NCBI RefSeq assembly: GCF_023734115.1
Contig: NZ_AP025737.1
Location: forward strand, 1,984,001 to 2,048,000
Direction of reading: 5' to 3'
DNA length: 64,000 nucleotides
DNA from: Herbiconiux sp. L3-i23
GTDB taxonomy: Bacteria; Actinomycetota; Actinomycetes; Actinomycetales; Microbacteriaceae
Under the pieces are notes generated by a model that was not told the origin of the DNA, did not search any database, and saw only the letters and a list, made by a program, of their open reading frames with translations. Made by a program: the position numbers and the translations under genes. Below, one piece after another: positions 17,093-24,508 of this stretch (positions are counted from its first letter, which is position 1; the number at the start of each line of letters is the position of its first letter).

Positions 17093-17578
17093 TCAGTCGA
17101 CGCACCAGCGGAGCGTCGCGAGCTCGGAGCGTCCGATGCCGAGCGCGACCGCCTCGCGCGTGACACGGTCGCGGAGTCCGTCGCGGGCGAGGCCGTCCGT
17201 GTCCGTTCCGCCGACCCCGTCGCGGGCGAGGATCCAGACCGTCGTGCCGGTGCGGAGAGTCGGAGTCGAGCGGACCAGGGCGACGCTGCGGGCACCGTCG
17301 ACGACGATCGATCCGGCGGCGCGGAACGCGAAGGCCCACCCTCGGCCCCGCCAGTGGTGGACGGCGTGCTCATCGAGGCGATGGTAGCCGCGGAGGATGC
17401 GAGGCCGCCCCGATTCGACCCATCTGATGTCGCTGCGCATCCGGTGGGGGTCTCCATCGATCCGTTCATCGACGATGACGAGGTCGGACTTGCGCGGGTC
17501 GCCTCCGAAGGAGGAGTTCGTCGCACACACGCGCCACGTCGCATGGGCGAGACGCAGCGACGACTCGGAACTGAGCAT
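17093..17578 (-). CDS. hypothetical protein, 161 aa
   Basis: A soluble, arginine- and tryptophan-rich protein beginning MLSSESSLRLAHATWRVCAT. ATG 17578 is chosen because TACTGT on the minus strand ends 7 nt before it; a longer frame to 17752 starts inside the opposite transcript. No recognised domain. It contains IVVDGARSVALVRSTPTLR near the middle and ends LRWCVD. It is transcribed with the GH3 lipoprotein gene and is divergent from alditol oxidase. Confidence 0.7.
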   Translation of the reverse strand: MLSSESSLRLAHATWRVCATNSSFGGDPRKSDLVIVDERIDGDPHRMRSDIRWVESGRPRILRGYHRLDEHAVHHWRGRGWAFAFRAAGSIVVDGARSVALVRSTPTLRTGTTVWILARDGVGGTDTDGLARDGLRDRVTREAVALGIGRSELATLRWCVD

Positions 17579-17585
17579 GGGCGAG

Positions 17586-17591
17586 ACAGTA
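17586..17591 (-). promoter_or_regulatory. -10 element for the 17578-15934 gene pair (leaderless)
   Basis: TACTGT on the minus strand, then 7 nt, then ATG 17578. Confidence 0.5.
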
Positions 17592-17713
17592 GGGGCACCC
17601 GGCGCGTCGCCGGTAGAGGCCGTCGGTAACGGATCGGAAACGCCGGGGCGACGACGCCGGAAAAGGAGTCGCCGGCCGCGCGGAACCGCCGGAAAGCGCC
17701 GACTCCCGCCCTG

Positions 17714-17719
17714 TACCCT
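17714..17719 (+). promoter_or_regulatory. -10 element for alditol oxidase (leaderless)
   Basis: TACCCT, then 7 nt, then GTG 17727. Confidence 0.55.
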
Positions 17720-17726
17720 GTGCTGC

Positions 17727-18968
17727 GTGACTCCACGCAACTGGGCGGGCAACTACGAATTCGCGGCGCGCCGGTGGGCGCACCCGGCCTCGGTCGGCGA
17801 GCTGCAGGAGATCGTCTCCGCCGGTGGGCCGGTGCGCGCGGTCGGTACCCGGCACTCGTTCAACGACATCGCCGATTCCCCCGGCACCCTCGTCGTGCTC
17901 GACCGGATGGACGGCGGTGTCGAGATCGACGAGGTGGAGGGCATCGCCTGGGTGTCCGGCGGCATGCGGTACGGCGATCTCGGCGCTCTGCTGCAGGATG
18001 CGGGGCTCGCTCTGCACAACCTCGCCTCGCTCCCCCACATCTCCGTGGCCGGGTCGATCGCGACCGGCACCCACGGTTCGGGGGCGCGCAACGGTTCGCT
18101 CGCGACGGCGGTCGCCGCTCTCGAACTGGTCACCGCCGACGGCGAGCTGCGAACGCTCCAGCGAGGCGACCCCGACTTCGACGGCGCCGTGGTCGGGCTC
18201 GGCGCGCTCGGCATCGTCACCCGGGTGGCGCTCGAGGTCCGTCCCACATTCGAGCTCGAACAGAACGTGCTGCTCGACCTGCCCTTCGAGGAGGTCGCCG
18301 ACTCGCTCGGAGCCATCCTCGGGCAGGGGTACAGCACGAGCCTCTTCACCCGGTGGCAGACGCCCACCATCGACCAGCTGTGGGTCAAGGCTCCCGCCGG
18401 CGAGGGCGTCACCGTTCCCGCGGGTGGCACCCCTGCACCGGGCAAGATGCATCCGATCGTCGGCGTCGACCCTCAGCACACGACCGACCAGGGCGGCGTG
18501 CCCGGAGCGTGGCTCGACCGACTCCCCCACTTCAAGATGGGCTTCACCCCCAGCGCCGGCGACGAGCTGCAGAGCGAGTTCTTCGTGGGCGCCGACCGTG
18601 CCGCCGACGCGCTCGCAGTGGTGGCGTCCCTCGCCGATCGCATCGCGTCGGTGCTGCTGGTCAACGAGATCCGCGCCATCGCGGAGGACGAGCTGTGGCT
18701 TTCGGGCGCGTACGGTCGCGACACGGTGGCGTTCCACTTCACCTGGCAGCAGCGACCCGACGAGGTCCGCGACGTTCTCACCGTGCTTGAACGCGAGCTC
18801 GCGCCGTTCGAGGCGCGCCCGCACTGGGGCAAGGTGTTCACCGCACGGCGTGAGCAGATCGCGCCGCTCTACCCACGCTTCGACGACTTCCTATCGCTGC
18901 GCGCGCGACTTGATCCCGATGACGTCTTCGTGGGCCAGTACACCCGGCGCATCCTCCTCGAGGACTGA
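17727..18968 (+). CDS. alditol oxidase (xylitol/sorbitol oxidase, VAO flavoprotein family)
   Basis: A 413-residue FAD enzyme matching Streptomyces AldO in length and motif order: NWAGNYEF at the start, VGTRHSFNDIA with the histidine that covalently binds FAD (about residue 43), LPHISVAGSIATGTHGSG (about 102-119), KMHPIVG, NEIRAIAEDELWLS with the substrate-binding Glu and Arg (about 313-315), and HWGKVF near the end. It oxidises polyols such as xylitol or sorbitol to aldoses, making H2O2. GTG start follows a TACCCT by 7 nt. An acyl-CoA dehydrogenase gene follows after 5 bp. Confidence 0.88.
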   Translation: MTPRNWAGNYEFAARRWAHPASVGELQEIVSAGGPVRAVGTRHSFNDIADSPGTLVVLDRMDGGVEIDEVEGIAWVSGGMRYGDLGALLQDAGLALHNLASLPHISVAGSIATGTHGSGARNGSLATAVAALELVTADGELRTLQRGDPDFDGAVVGLGALGIVTRVALEVRPTFELEQNVLLDLPFEEVADSLGAILGQGYSTSLFTRWQTPTIDQLWVKAPAGEGVTVPAGGTPAPGKMHPIVGVDPQHTTDQGGVPGAWLDRLPHFKMGFTPSAGDELQSEFFVGADRAADALAVVASLADRIASVLLVNEIRAIAEDELWLSGAYGRDTVAFHFTWQQRPDEVRDVLTVLERELAPFEARPHWGKVFTARREQIAPLYPRFDDFLSLRARLDPDDVFVGQYTRRILLED

Positions 18969-18973
18969 CACCG

Positions 18974-20122
18974 ATGCGACGTCTGCTCTCCGACGACCTG
19001 CTCGAACGCATCCACGAGCGCGCCCCGGGCTACGACCGCGACAATCGCTTCTTCACCGAGGATCTCGACGAGCTGAAGGCCGCCGGATACCTCTCGGCGC
19101 TCGTTCCCGAATCGTTCGGGGGTCGCGGGCTGAGTCTCCGCGAGGTCGCCGCCGAGCAGCAGCGTCTCGCGGCCGCCGCCCCGGCGACCGCTCTCGGAGT
19201 GAACATGCACCTCGTGTGGACGGGCGTCGCGAAGGCCGTGCACGACCGCGGCCTCGACTTTCTCGACCAGGTGCTCATCGAGGCGGCGCAGGGCGAGGTC
19301 TTCGGCTTCGGGATCAGCGAGGCGGGCAACGATCTCGTCCTCTCGGGCTCGCGCACCGAGGCGGCGCCCGACGGCGACGGCGGATATCGGTTCACCGGCA
19401 CGAAGATCTTCACCTCCCTCTCGCCCGCGTGGACCCGGCTCGGGCTGTTCGGACTCGACACCACCTCGGCCGATGCGCCGAAGCTCGTGCACGCGTTCAT
19501 CCGCCGCGACCAGCCCGGCTACCGCATCCTCGACGACTGGAACACCCTCGGCATGCGGGCCACTCAGAGCAACAGCACCGTGCTCGAAGGCGCCCACGCA
19601 CCCGCGGTCCGCGTCGTCCGCCGGCTCGATCCCGGCCCCAACCCCGATCCGCTGGTGTTCGGGATCTTCGCGAACTTCGAGATCCTGCTCGCCTCCGTGT
19701 ACACGGGAATCGGCGCGAGGGCCCTGGAGCTCGCCGTCGCGGCGGCGAAACGGCGGACGTCGATGAAGAATGACGGCGCCCCCTATTCCGACGACCCGGA
19801 CATCCGCTGGCGGATCGCCGACGCCGCCATCGCGCAGGACGCCCTCGCGCCGCAGATCGCTTCCCTCGCCCGCGATGTCGATGAGCTGGTCGACCATGGT
19901 GCGCAGTGGTTCCCGAAGCTGGTGGGGCTGAAGGTCCGTGCGACCGAGACCGCCCGGGTCGTGGTCGACAAGGCGATCCGCGTGTCAGGGGGCTCGTCGT
20001 ATTCGGCGGAGTCGGAACTCGCGCGGCTCTACCGCGATGTGCTGGCGGGCATGTTCCATCCCTCCGACGATGAGTCCGCGCACGCCACCGTGGCGAACGC
20101 CTGGCTCGGACCGGTCGGCTGA
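18974..20122 (+). CDS. acyl-CoA dehydrogenase family protein
   Basis: A 382-residue flavoprotein. A helical N-domain (to about residue 120) precedes the beta-domain with FGFGISEAGND and FTGTKIFTSLSPAW, and a C-terminal helical bundle includes VRVSGGSSYS (in part, about 337-344). The overall fold is that of acyl-CoA dehydrogenases, with resemblance to the DszC/SfnC-like monooxygenase branch, so CoA-thioester oxidation is not assured. It is separated by 5 bp from alditol oxidase and by 6 bp from the RNA-ligase-like gene. Confidence 0.83.
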   Translation: MRRLLSDDLLERIHERAPGYDRDNRFFTEDLDELKAAGYLSALVPESFGGRGLSLREVAAEQQRLAAAAPATALGVNMHLVWTGVAKAVHDRGLDFLDQVLIEAAQGEVFGFGISEAGNDLVLSGSRTEAAPDGDGGYRFTGTKIFTSLSPAWTRLGLFGLDTTSADAPKLVHAFIRRDQPGYRILDDWNTLGMRATQSNSTVLEGAHAPAVRVVRRLDPGPNPDPLVFGIFANFEILLASVYTGIGARALELAVAAAKRRTSMKNDGAPYSDDPDIRWRIADAAIAQDALAPQIASLARDVDELVDHGAQWFPKLVGLKVRATETARVVVDKAIRVSGGSSYSAESELARLYRDVLAGMFHPSDDESAHATVANAWLGPVG

Positions 20123-20128
20123 CCCGCG

Positions 20129-20653
20129 GTGCCGAGCATCGAGCTGATCCTCGACGACGACGGCGACGCCCGAGTCCGGGAGGGCTGGCGCGCGCTCGCC
20201 GACGCGGGGCTGCCGAGCCAGGCCGACCACCAGGGCACTTCGAACGCGCCGCACGTGACCGCCGCGTTCACGACGACGCCGCTCGCACCGTTCGCCGTCG
20301 AACCTCCGGCCGGGCCGGTGACGCTCGGCGGGGTGCTGCTCTTCCCGCACCGTCGCGGGGTGGTGCTCGGACGCGCGGTGGTCGTGACCGCGGATCTTCT
20401 CGACTGGCACCGACGCCTGCACGCCTCCCTGCCGCCCGACGCGGACGTCGACCCTCGCACTCGCCCGGACGCCTGGACCCCGCACGTCACCCTCGCCCGC
20501 CGCATCCCCGCGGACGCGGTCGGCCGCGCCGTCGAGGTCTTGGCCCACGACGACCTCCGCATCCGCTTCACGTCGGTCCGCCTCTGGAACGGAGCATCGA
20601 AGACCCTGACGCCGCTCTCCCCGGTCGTCGAGTCCCACCCGGTCGTCGAGTAG
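20129..20653 (+). CDS. 2'-5' RNA ligase family protein
   Basis: A 174-residue 2H phosphoesterase-like protein. The two catalytic HxT motifs are HVTAAF (about residues 42-47) and HVTLAR (about 119-124). Members act on 2'-5' or cyclic phosphodiester bonds of RNA; the physiological substrate is usually unknown. GTG 20129 is 6 bp after the dehydrogenase stop. The C-terminus (PVVESHPVVE) is encoded by two copies of CCGGTCGTCGAGT at 20621-20633 and 20639-20651, so the last residues and the stop come from the adjoining repeat. Confidence 0.82.
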   Translation: MPSIELILDDDGDARVREGWRALADAGLPSQADHQGTSNAPHVTAAFTTTPLAPFAVEPPAGPVTLGGVLLFPHRRGVVLGRAVVVTADLLDWHRRLHASLPPDADVDPRTRPDAWTPHVTLARRIPADAVGRAVEVLAHDDLRIRFTSVRLWNGASKTLTPLSPVVESHPVVE

Positions 20654-21200
20654 GGCCGCCAGGCCCGTACCGAGAGCGCAGCGTCTGACCTCGGCGCCAT
20701 GGTCTCGATGCGCTTCGCTTACTCGACCCGTCTCGATACGCTCCGCTACTCGACGACCGGGAAAAGGCCCGCCCGCCCGTTGAGCGAAGCGATACGAAGG
20801 GCGCCGGGTCCACACAGTGCCATGGTCTCGATGCGCTTCGATTACTCGACCCGTCTCGATACGCTCCGCTACTCGACGACCGGGTGAAGGCCCGCCCGCC
20901 CCGAGAAGCGATACGAAGGGCGGCTGGTCGCTGAGGAGGCCGTTCGCGGCCGTCGCGATGCGACGCGAGTTTGTCGTTGTGCTCGAAGTTCGAACGGATG
21001 CGAAGTTCCTCGCTTCGCGACGGCCCTGGCGGGCCTCCTCAGCGAGCAGGGGTCGAAGCTCATTGCTGTGGTCTCGATGCGCTCCGCTCACTCGAGCCTG
21101 GGCCCACCGCGCACGCTTGCGCGGGGGACTCGATACGCTCCTCCGTCGCTACTCGACGACCGGGTCAGGGTCCGCCCGCTGAGCGAAGCGATACGTCAGC
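20621..21200. repeat. composite intergenic repeat, first copy
   Basis: This 580-bp stretch contains no gene. A 61-bp module occurs twice in direct orientation at 20701-20761 and 20824-20884 with one mismatch. A motif near GAGCGAAGCGATACG recurs around 20780, 20905 and 21180. A 118-bp hairpin element occupies 20928-21045. Shortened pieces of the module follow to about 21165. Stop codons in all frames and iterated structure argue against coding. It separates the RNA-ligase-like gene from the hydrolase gene. Confidence 0.85.
20928..21045 (+). repeat. 118-bp hairpin element, copy 1
   Basis: Begins TCGCTGAGGAGGCC and ends GGCCTCCTCAGCGA. The terminal arms are about 36 bp with roughly five to six mismatches, and the centre contains GAAGTTCG-type sub-repeats. 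It is about 91% identical by eye to the reverse complement of 31182-31299. Confidence 0.85.
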
Positions 21201-21325
21201 TCGCGGCCTCAGTGTCTGCTGAGGTGGGCACTCAAGGGGGCGTGGGCGGCGTGGGCGGGGCGGTCGGCGCGTTATCGTCTCCGGGGTGCCGCCGCGAACC
21301 GAGCAGTGGCGACAGAGAGGGAACG

Positions 21326-22132
21326 ATGCCGTCCATCACGACCGACGACGGGGTGCGCCTCAGCTACACCGAACACGGCGACCCGAACGGTCGCCCCGTT
21401 GTGCTGATCGCCGGCTTCAAAGCACCCGCTACGACGTGGGTGTACCAGCAGAAGGCGCTCGCCAAAGCGGGATACCGGGTCATCTCCTTCGATCGACGCG
21501 GCCACGGCCTCTCCGACCGGCCCGGCACGGGCGCGTCCATGGCGGGACACGGCGACGACCTCGCCGCCCTGCTCGACACCCTCGACCTGCACGGCGTCGT
21601 GCTCGTCGGCGGGTCGATGGGAGGCAACACGATCTGGGCGTACGTCGACCGGCACGGCACCGACCGGCTGCGCGGCGTCGTCATCGTCGATCAGACGCCC
21701 AAGATGCTGAACACCGCCGACTGGCCGTACGGCTTCTACGACTACGACGAGAGCAACCGCGACACCTTCTTCGCCGACAGCGTCCCGAATCCGGGGCGGC
21801 ACTCGTTGGCGTCGAAGGGCCCCGTGCGCTTCCTCCGGATGCTCGGCGCCTTCAACGCCCGGGAGCCGCGCGAGCTCACCGCCCCCGACAAGGAGCTCCT
21901 CGCCTCGCATGCCAAGGCCGACTGGCGCGACGTCATCGCACGCACCGACGTGCCCGCGCTCTTCGTCGCGGGACGGCAGAGCGAACTCTGGCCCGCCGAG
22001 CACGCCGCCGCCTCCGCCCGCCTCGCCCCGAGAGGCGAGTCCGTCGTCATCGAACGCGACGGTCACGCCGCGAACATCGAGCAGCCCGGTCGGTTCAACT
22101 CGATCCTGATCGACTTCCTGGGCCGCGCCTGA
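21326..22132 (+). CDS. alpha/beta hydrolase
   Basis: A 268-residue alpha/beta fold enzyme. The oxyanion region reads LIAGFKAPATTW (about 28-39), the nucleophile elbow GGSMGG lies near residue 98, an acid lies near ALFVAGRQSELW, and the catalytic histidine is in RDGHAANIEQP near 254. It resembles chloroperoxidase or haloacetate-type serine hydrolases; substrate unknown. ATG 21326 is preceded by GAGAGGGAACG. Longer frames extend upstream into the repeat and are not credible. Confidence 0.86.
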   Translation: MPSITTDDGVRLSYTEHGDPNGRPVVLIAGFKAPATTWVYQQKALAKAGYRVISFDRRGHGLSDRPGTGASMAGHGDDLAALLDTLDLHGVVLVGGSMGGNTIWAYVDRHGTDRLRGVVIVDQTPKMLNTADWPYGFYDYDESNRDTFFADSVPNPGRHSLASKGPVRFLRMLGAFNAREPRELTAPDKELLASHAKADWRDVIARTDVPALFVAGRQSELWPAEHAAASARLAPRGESVVIERDGHAANIEQPGRFNSILIDFLGRA

Positions 22133-22138
22133 CGCTCG

Positions 22139-22486
22139 TCACCCCGCGACCGGACCCCCGAAGTAGACCCGGATCTCGACGATCCTGCCCTCCCGCACCC
22201 TGGAGATCTCGACGTTGCTGAACGCGGGCCCGTCCGGCGGTCGGGCGATGTACTCGAGCAGCACCACGCCCGGCTCGATCTCGAGCGACCGGACCATCTC
22301 CTGCTCGGAGAAGCGGTCGGCGGTGGGAAAGCACACCGCCATGAACCCGTCGCGGTCGAGGTGGTCGTCCTGCGGCGAGGTGAACGTCAGGCTCTCGTCG
22401 AGGAGCTCCCACGCGAGCGCCGCGTCCTGCCGCCGATACGCGTCCGCCTGTGCCAGTACGGTCTCGACCGGTGTCCTCGTCGTCAT
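22139..22486 (-). CDS. NTF2-like (SnoaL-type) family protein
   Basis: A 115-residue single-domain protein with the cone-shaped NTF2 fold pattern: an N-terminal helix pair (ETVLAQADAYRRQDAALAWELL), a FTSPQDDHLDRDGFM loop and C-terminal strands ending EIRVYFGGP. Such proteins are enzymes or ligand binders; nothing specific can be assigned. ATG 22486 lies 6 nt after TACGGT. It converges on the hydrolase gene with 6 bp between stops. Confidence 0.78.
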   Translation of the reverse strand: MTTRTPVETVLAQADAYRRQDAALAWELLDESLTFTSPQDDHLDRDGFMAVCFPTADRFSEQEMVRSLEIEPGVVLLEYIARPPDGPAFSNVEISRVREGRIVEIRVYFGGPVAG

Positions 22487-22492
22487 GCCCGA

Positions 22493-22498
22493 ACCGTA
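22493..22498 (-). promoter_or_regulatory. -10 element for NTF2-like gene (leaderless)
   Basis: TACGGT on the minus strand, then 6 nt, then ATG 22486. Confidence 0.5.
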
Positions 22499-22532
22499 GC
22501 CGCGAAGACCGCACCGGCGGAAGGGCCGTGCG

Positions 22533-23933
22533 TCAGGCGGGGAACGCCTTGCCCGGGTTGAGGATGCCGCGCGGGTCGAGCGCGTCCTTGATCGAGCGGT
22601 GCAGCTCGAGCACCCGCTCGCCGAGTTCGGCGCCGGCGCCCGGCAGCTTCAGCAGACCGACTCCGTGCTCGCCCGTGACGGTGCCGCCGAGCGCGAGGCA
22701 GTCGTCGACGATGCGGTCGAAGGCGCGCTTCGCCCGATCCTTCGCGGCGTCGTCGCCCTCGGGCGCGATGATCAGCGGGTGCAGGTTGCCGTCGCCGGCG
22801 TGCGCGATGTTCGCGATCGTCACGTCGTTGTCCTCCGCCGCCTGCTGGATTCGTGCGAGCATCTCGGGAACGGCGGCGCGCGGCACGCAGATGTCTTCGG
22901 TGAGCACGGGTCCGAGGCGTTCGAGCGCCGGGTACGCGAGCCGGCGGGCGAGGAACAGCCGCGCGACCTCGTCGCGGTCGGCGGCGGTCTCGGTGGAGAC
23001 CGCTCCGGCCGCCGCCATGAGTTCGGCCACGCGGGCCGCGGCGGCGTCGCCCACGACGCCGGGCTCGTCCACCTTCGCGAGCAGCATCGTGTCGACCTCG
23101 TGCGGCAGGCCGAGGCCCTGCCAGTCGTCGACCGCGCGCAGGCAGGTGCGGTCGATGATCTCGAGCGCCGACGGGATGATGCCGGCCGCCGAGATCGCGG
23201 CCACCGCATCGCCCGCCGCGGTGAGGGAGGGGAACGATCCGACGACCGCGCGCTCCTCGCGCCCGGCGAGGGGCAGCAGCTTCAGGGTCAGCTCGACGAT
23301 GATGCCGAGGGTGCCCTCGGAGCCGACGAGCAGGTGGGTGAGGTCGTATCCGACAACCCCTTTCGCGGTGCTGCGGCCGAGGCGGACGACGGAGCCGTCG
23401 GCGAGGACGACGGTCATGCCGAGCACGTAGTCGCGGGTGACGCCGTACTTCACGCAGCAGATGCCGCCCGCGTTGGTGGCCGCGTTGCCGCCGATCGTCG
23501 AGATGGCGGAGCTGGCCGGGTCGGGCGGGTACCACAGCCCGTGCTCGGCGACCGCGGCGCGGAGGGCGTCGTTGAGAACACCCGCCTGGGCGCGGACGAA
23601 GCGTTCGGCCGTGTTCACCTCGAGCACGGCGGCCATGCGCTCGAGCGTGAGCACGATGCTGTCCTCCACCGCGTTCGCTCCACCCGAGAGCCCGGTGCCC
23701 GCGCCGCGCGGCACGATGCGGATGCCCAGCTCCGCGGCGCGGCGCACCACCGCCGCGACCTCCTCGAGGGTTTCGGGGCGCACCACCGCGATCGGAGCGA
23801 CGAACGGCGCCCACTCGGCGTCGTCGTGGCTGTACCGCGCGAGCTCGGAGTCGTCGACCACCACGCGCGCGGCGGGGATCACGGAGTGGAGAGCGTCGAC
23901 GACGTCGTGACGCGATCGGGTGGCGGTGCTCAT
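22533..23933 (-). CDS. FAD-linked oxidase (GlcD/D-lactate dehydrogenase-like)
   Basis: A 466-residue VAO-family flavoprotein. The FAD domain has IVPRGAGTGLSGGANA (about 72-87), YPPDPASS, TIGGNAATNAGG and GSEGTLGII. The C-terminal cap ends in TGEHGVGLLK and LDPRGILNPGKAFP, the classic GlcD/Dld ending. It would oxidise glycolate or D-lactate, passing electrons to the quinone pool or a partner. No GlcE/GlcF neighbours are present. ATG 23933 follows GAGGAGTCCC. Confidence 0.9.
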   Translation of the reverse strand: MSTATRSRHDVVDALHSVIPAARVVVDDSELARYSHDDAEWAPFVAPIAVVRPETLEEVAAVVRRAAELGIRIVPRGAGTGLSGGANAVEDSIVLTLERMAAVLEVNTAERFVRAQAGVLNDALRAAVAEHGLWYPPDPASSAISTIGGNAATNAGGICCVKYGVTRDYVLGMTVVLADGSVVRLGRSTAKGVVGYDLTHLLVGSEGTLGIIVELTLKLLPLAGREERAVVGSFPSLTAAGDAVAAISAAGIIPSALEIIDRTCLRAVDDWQGLGLPHEVDTMLLAKVDEPGVVGDAAAARVAELMAAAGAVSTETAADRDEVARLFLARRLAYPALERLGPVLTEDICVPRAAVPEMLARIQQAAEDNDVTIANIAHAGDGNLHPLIIAPEGDDAAKDRAKRAFDRIVDDCLALGGTVTGEHGVGLLKLPGAGAELGERVLELHRSIKDALDPRGILNPGKAFPA

Positions 23934-24057
23934 GGGACTCCTCCGTCCCGCGCTCCCGGGACTCTCGGTACGGTACCCGATCGGTCGCGGATGGGACGGC
24001 GCGTGGCGGGCTGCTGCCGGGTGAGACCAGCGCTTCACCCGGACCAGTGCGGGTGAA

Positions 24058-24063
24058 TAGGCT
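24058..24063 (+). promoter_or_regulatory. possible -10 element for the DUF1801 gene
   Basis: TAGGCT lies 22 nt before ATG 24086. The short leader would carry the GGAAGGA ribosome site, unlike the leaderless neighbours. Confidence 0.35.
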
Positions 24064-24085
24064 CGGCCCGACGGAAGGACATCTC

Positions 24086-24508
24086 ATGGCGGAGAAGAGG
24101 GTCGGGCTCAGCGCAGAGGAGCGCGCGGCCATGAAGGCGTACGCGAAGGAGCAGAAGGCGGCGGCCGAAGGTGCCGCCGCGTTGCAGGCCTGCCTCGACG
24201 CGATCGCGAAGATGTCGGACGAGGACCGCCCGATCGTGCAGCGCCTGCACAAGCTCATCCTGGAGGCCTCTCCCGAGCTGCAGGCGACCACCTGGTACGG
24301 GATGCCCGCGTATGCGAAGGCGGGCACCACCATCTGCTTCGTCAAGAACGCGGGCAAGTTCAAGGACCGGTACGCGACCCTCGGCTTCCAGAGCGCCGCG
24401 AACCTCGACGACGGCGGCATGTGGGCCAAGGAGTTCGCGGTGCTCGCGTTGGGACCCGACGAAGAGCGCCGGGTCGTCGAGCTCGTGACGAAGGCGGTGT
24501 CCAGCTAG
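24086..24508 (+). CDS. DUF1801 (YdhG-like) family protein
   Basis: A 140-residue soluble protein. The N-terminal 35 residues are basic and alanine-rich. The core has PELQATTWYGMPAYAKAG and FKDRYATLGF, as in YdhG/DUF1801 proteins that resemble frataxin-like or iron-chaperone folds; a biochemical role is not established. The ATG has GGAAGGACATC upstream. Its TAG stop is half of a CTAG shared with the convergent cydDC stop. Confidence 0.8.
   Translation: MAEKRVGLSAEERAAMKAYAKEQKAAAEGAAALQACLDAIAKMSDEDRPIVQRLHKLILEASPELQATTWYGMPAYAKAGTTICFVKNAGKFKDRYATLGFQSAANLDDGGMWAKEFAVLALGPDEERRVVELVTKAVSS

Noticed and set aside
20699-20887. A 62-codon open frame inside the repeat
   Set aside because: It consists of two copies of the 61-bp module, and the protein would repeat itself (STRLDTLRYSTTG). 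Not a gene.
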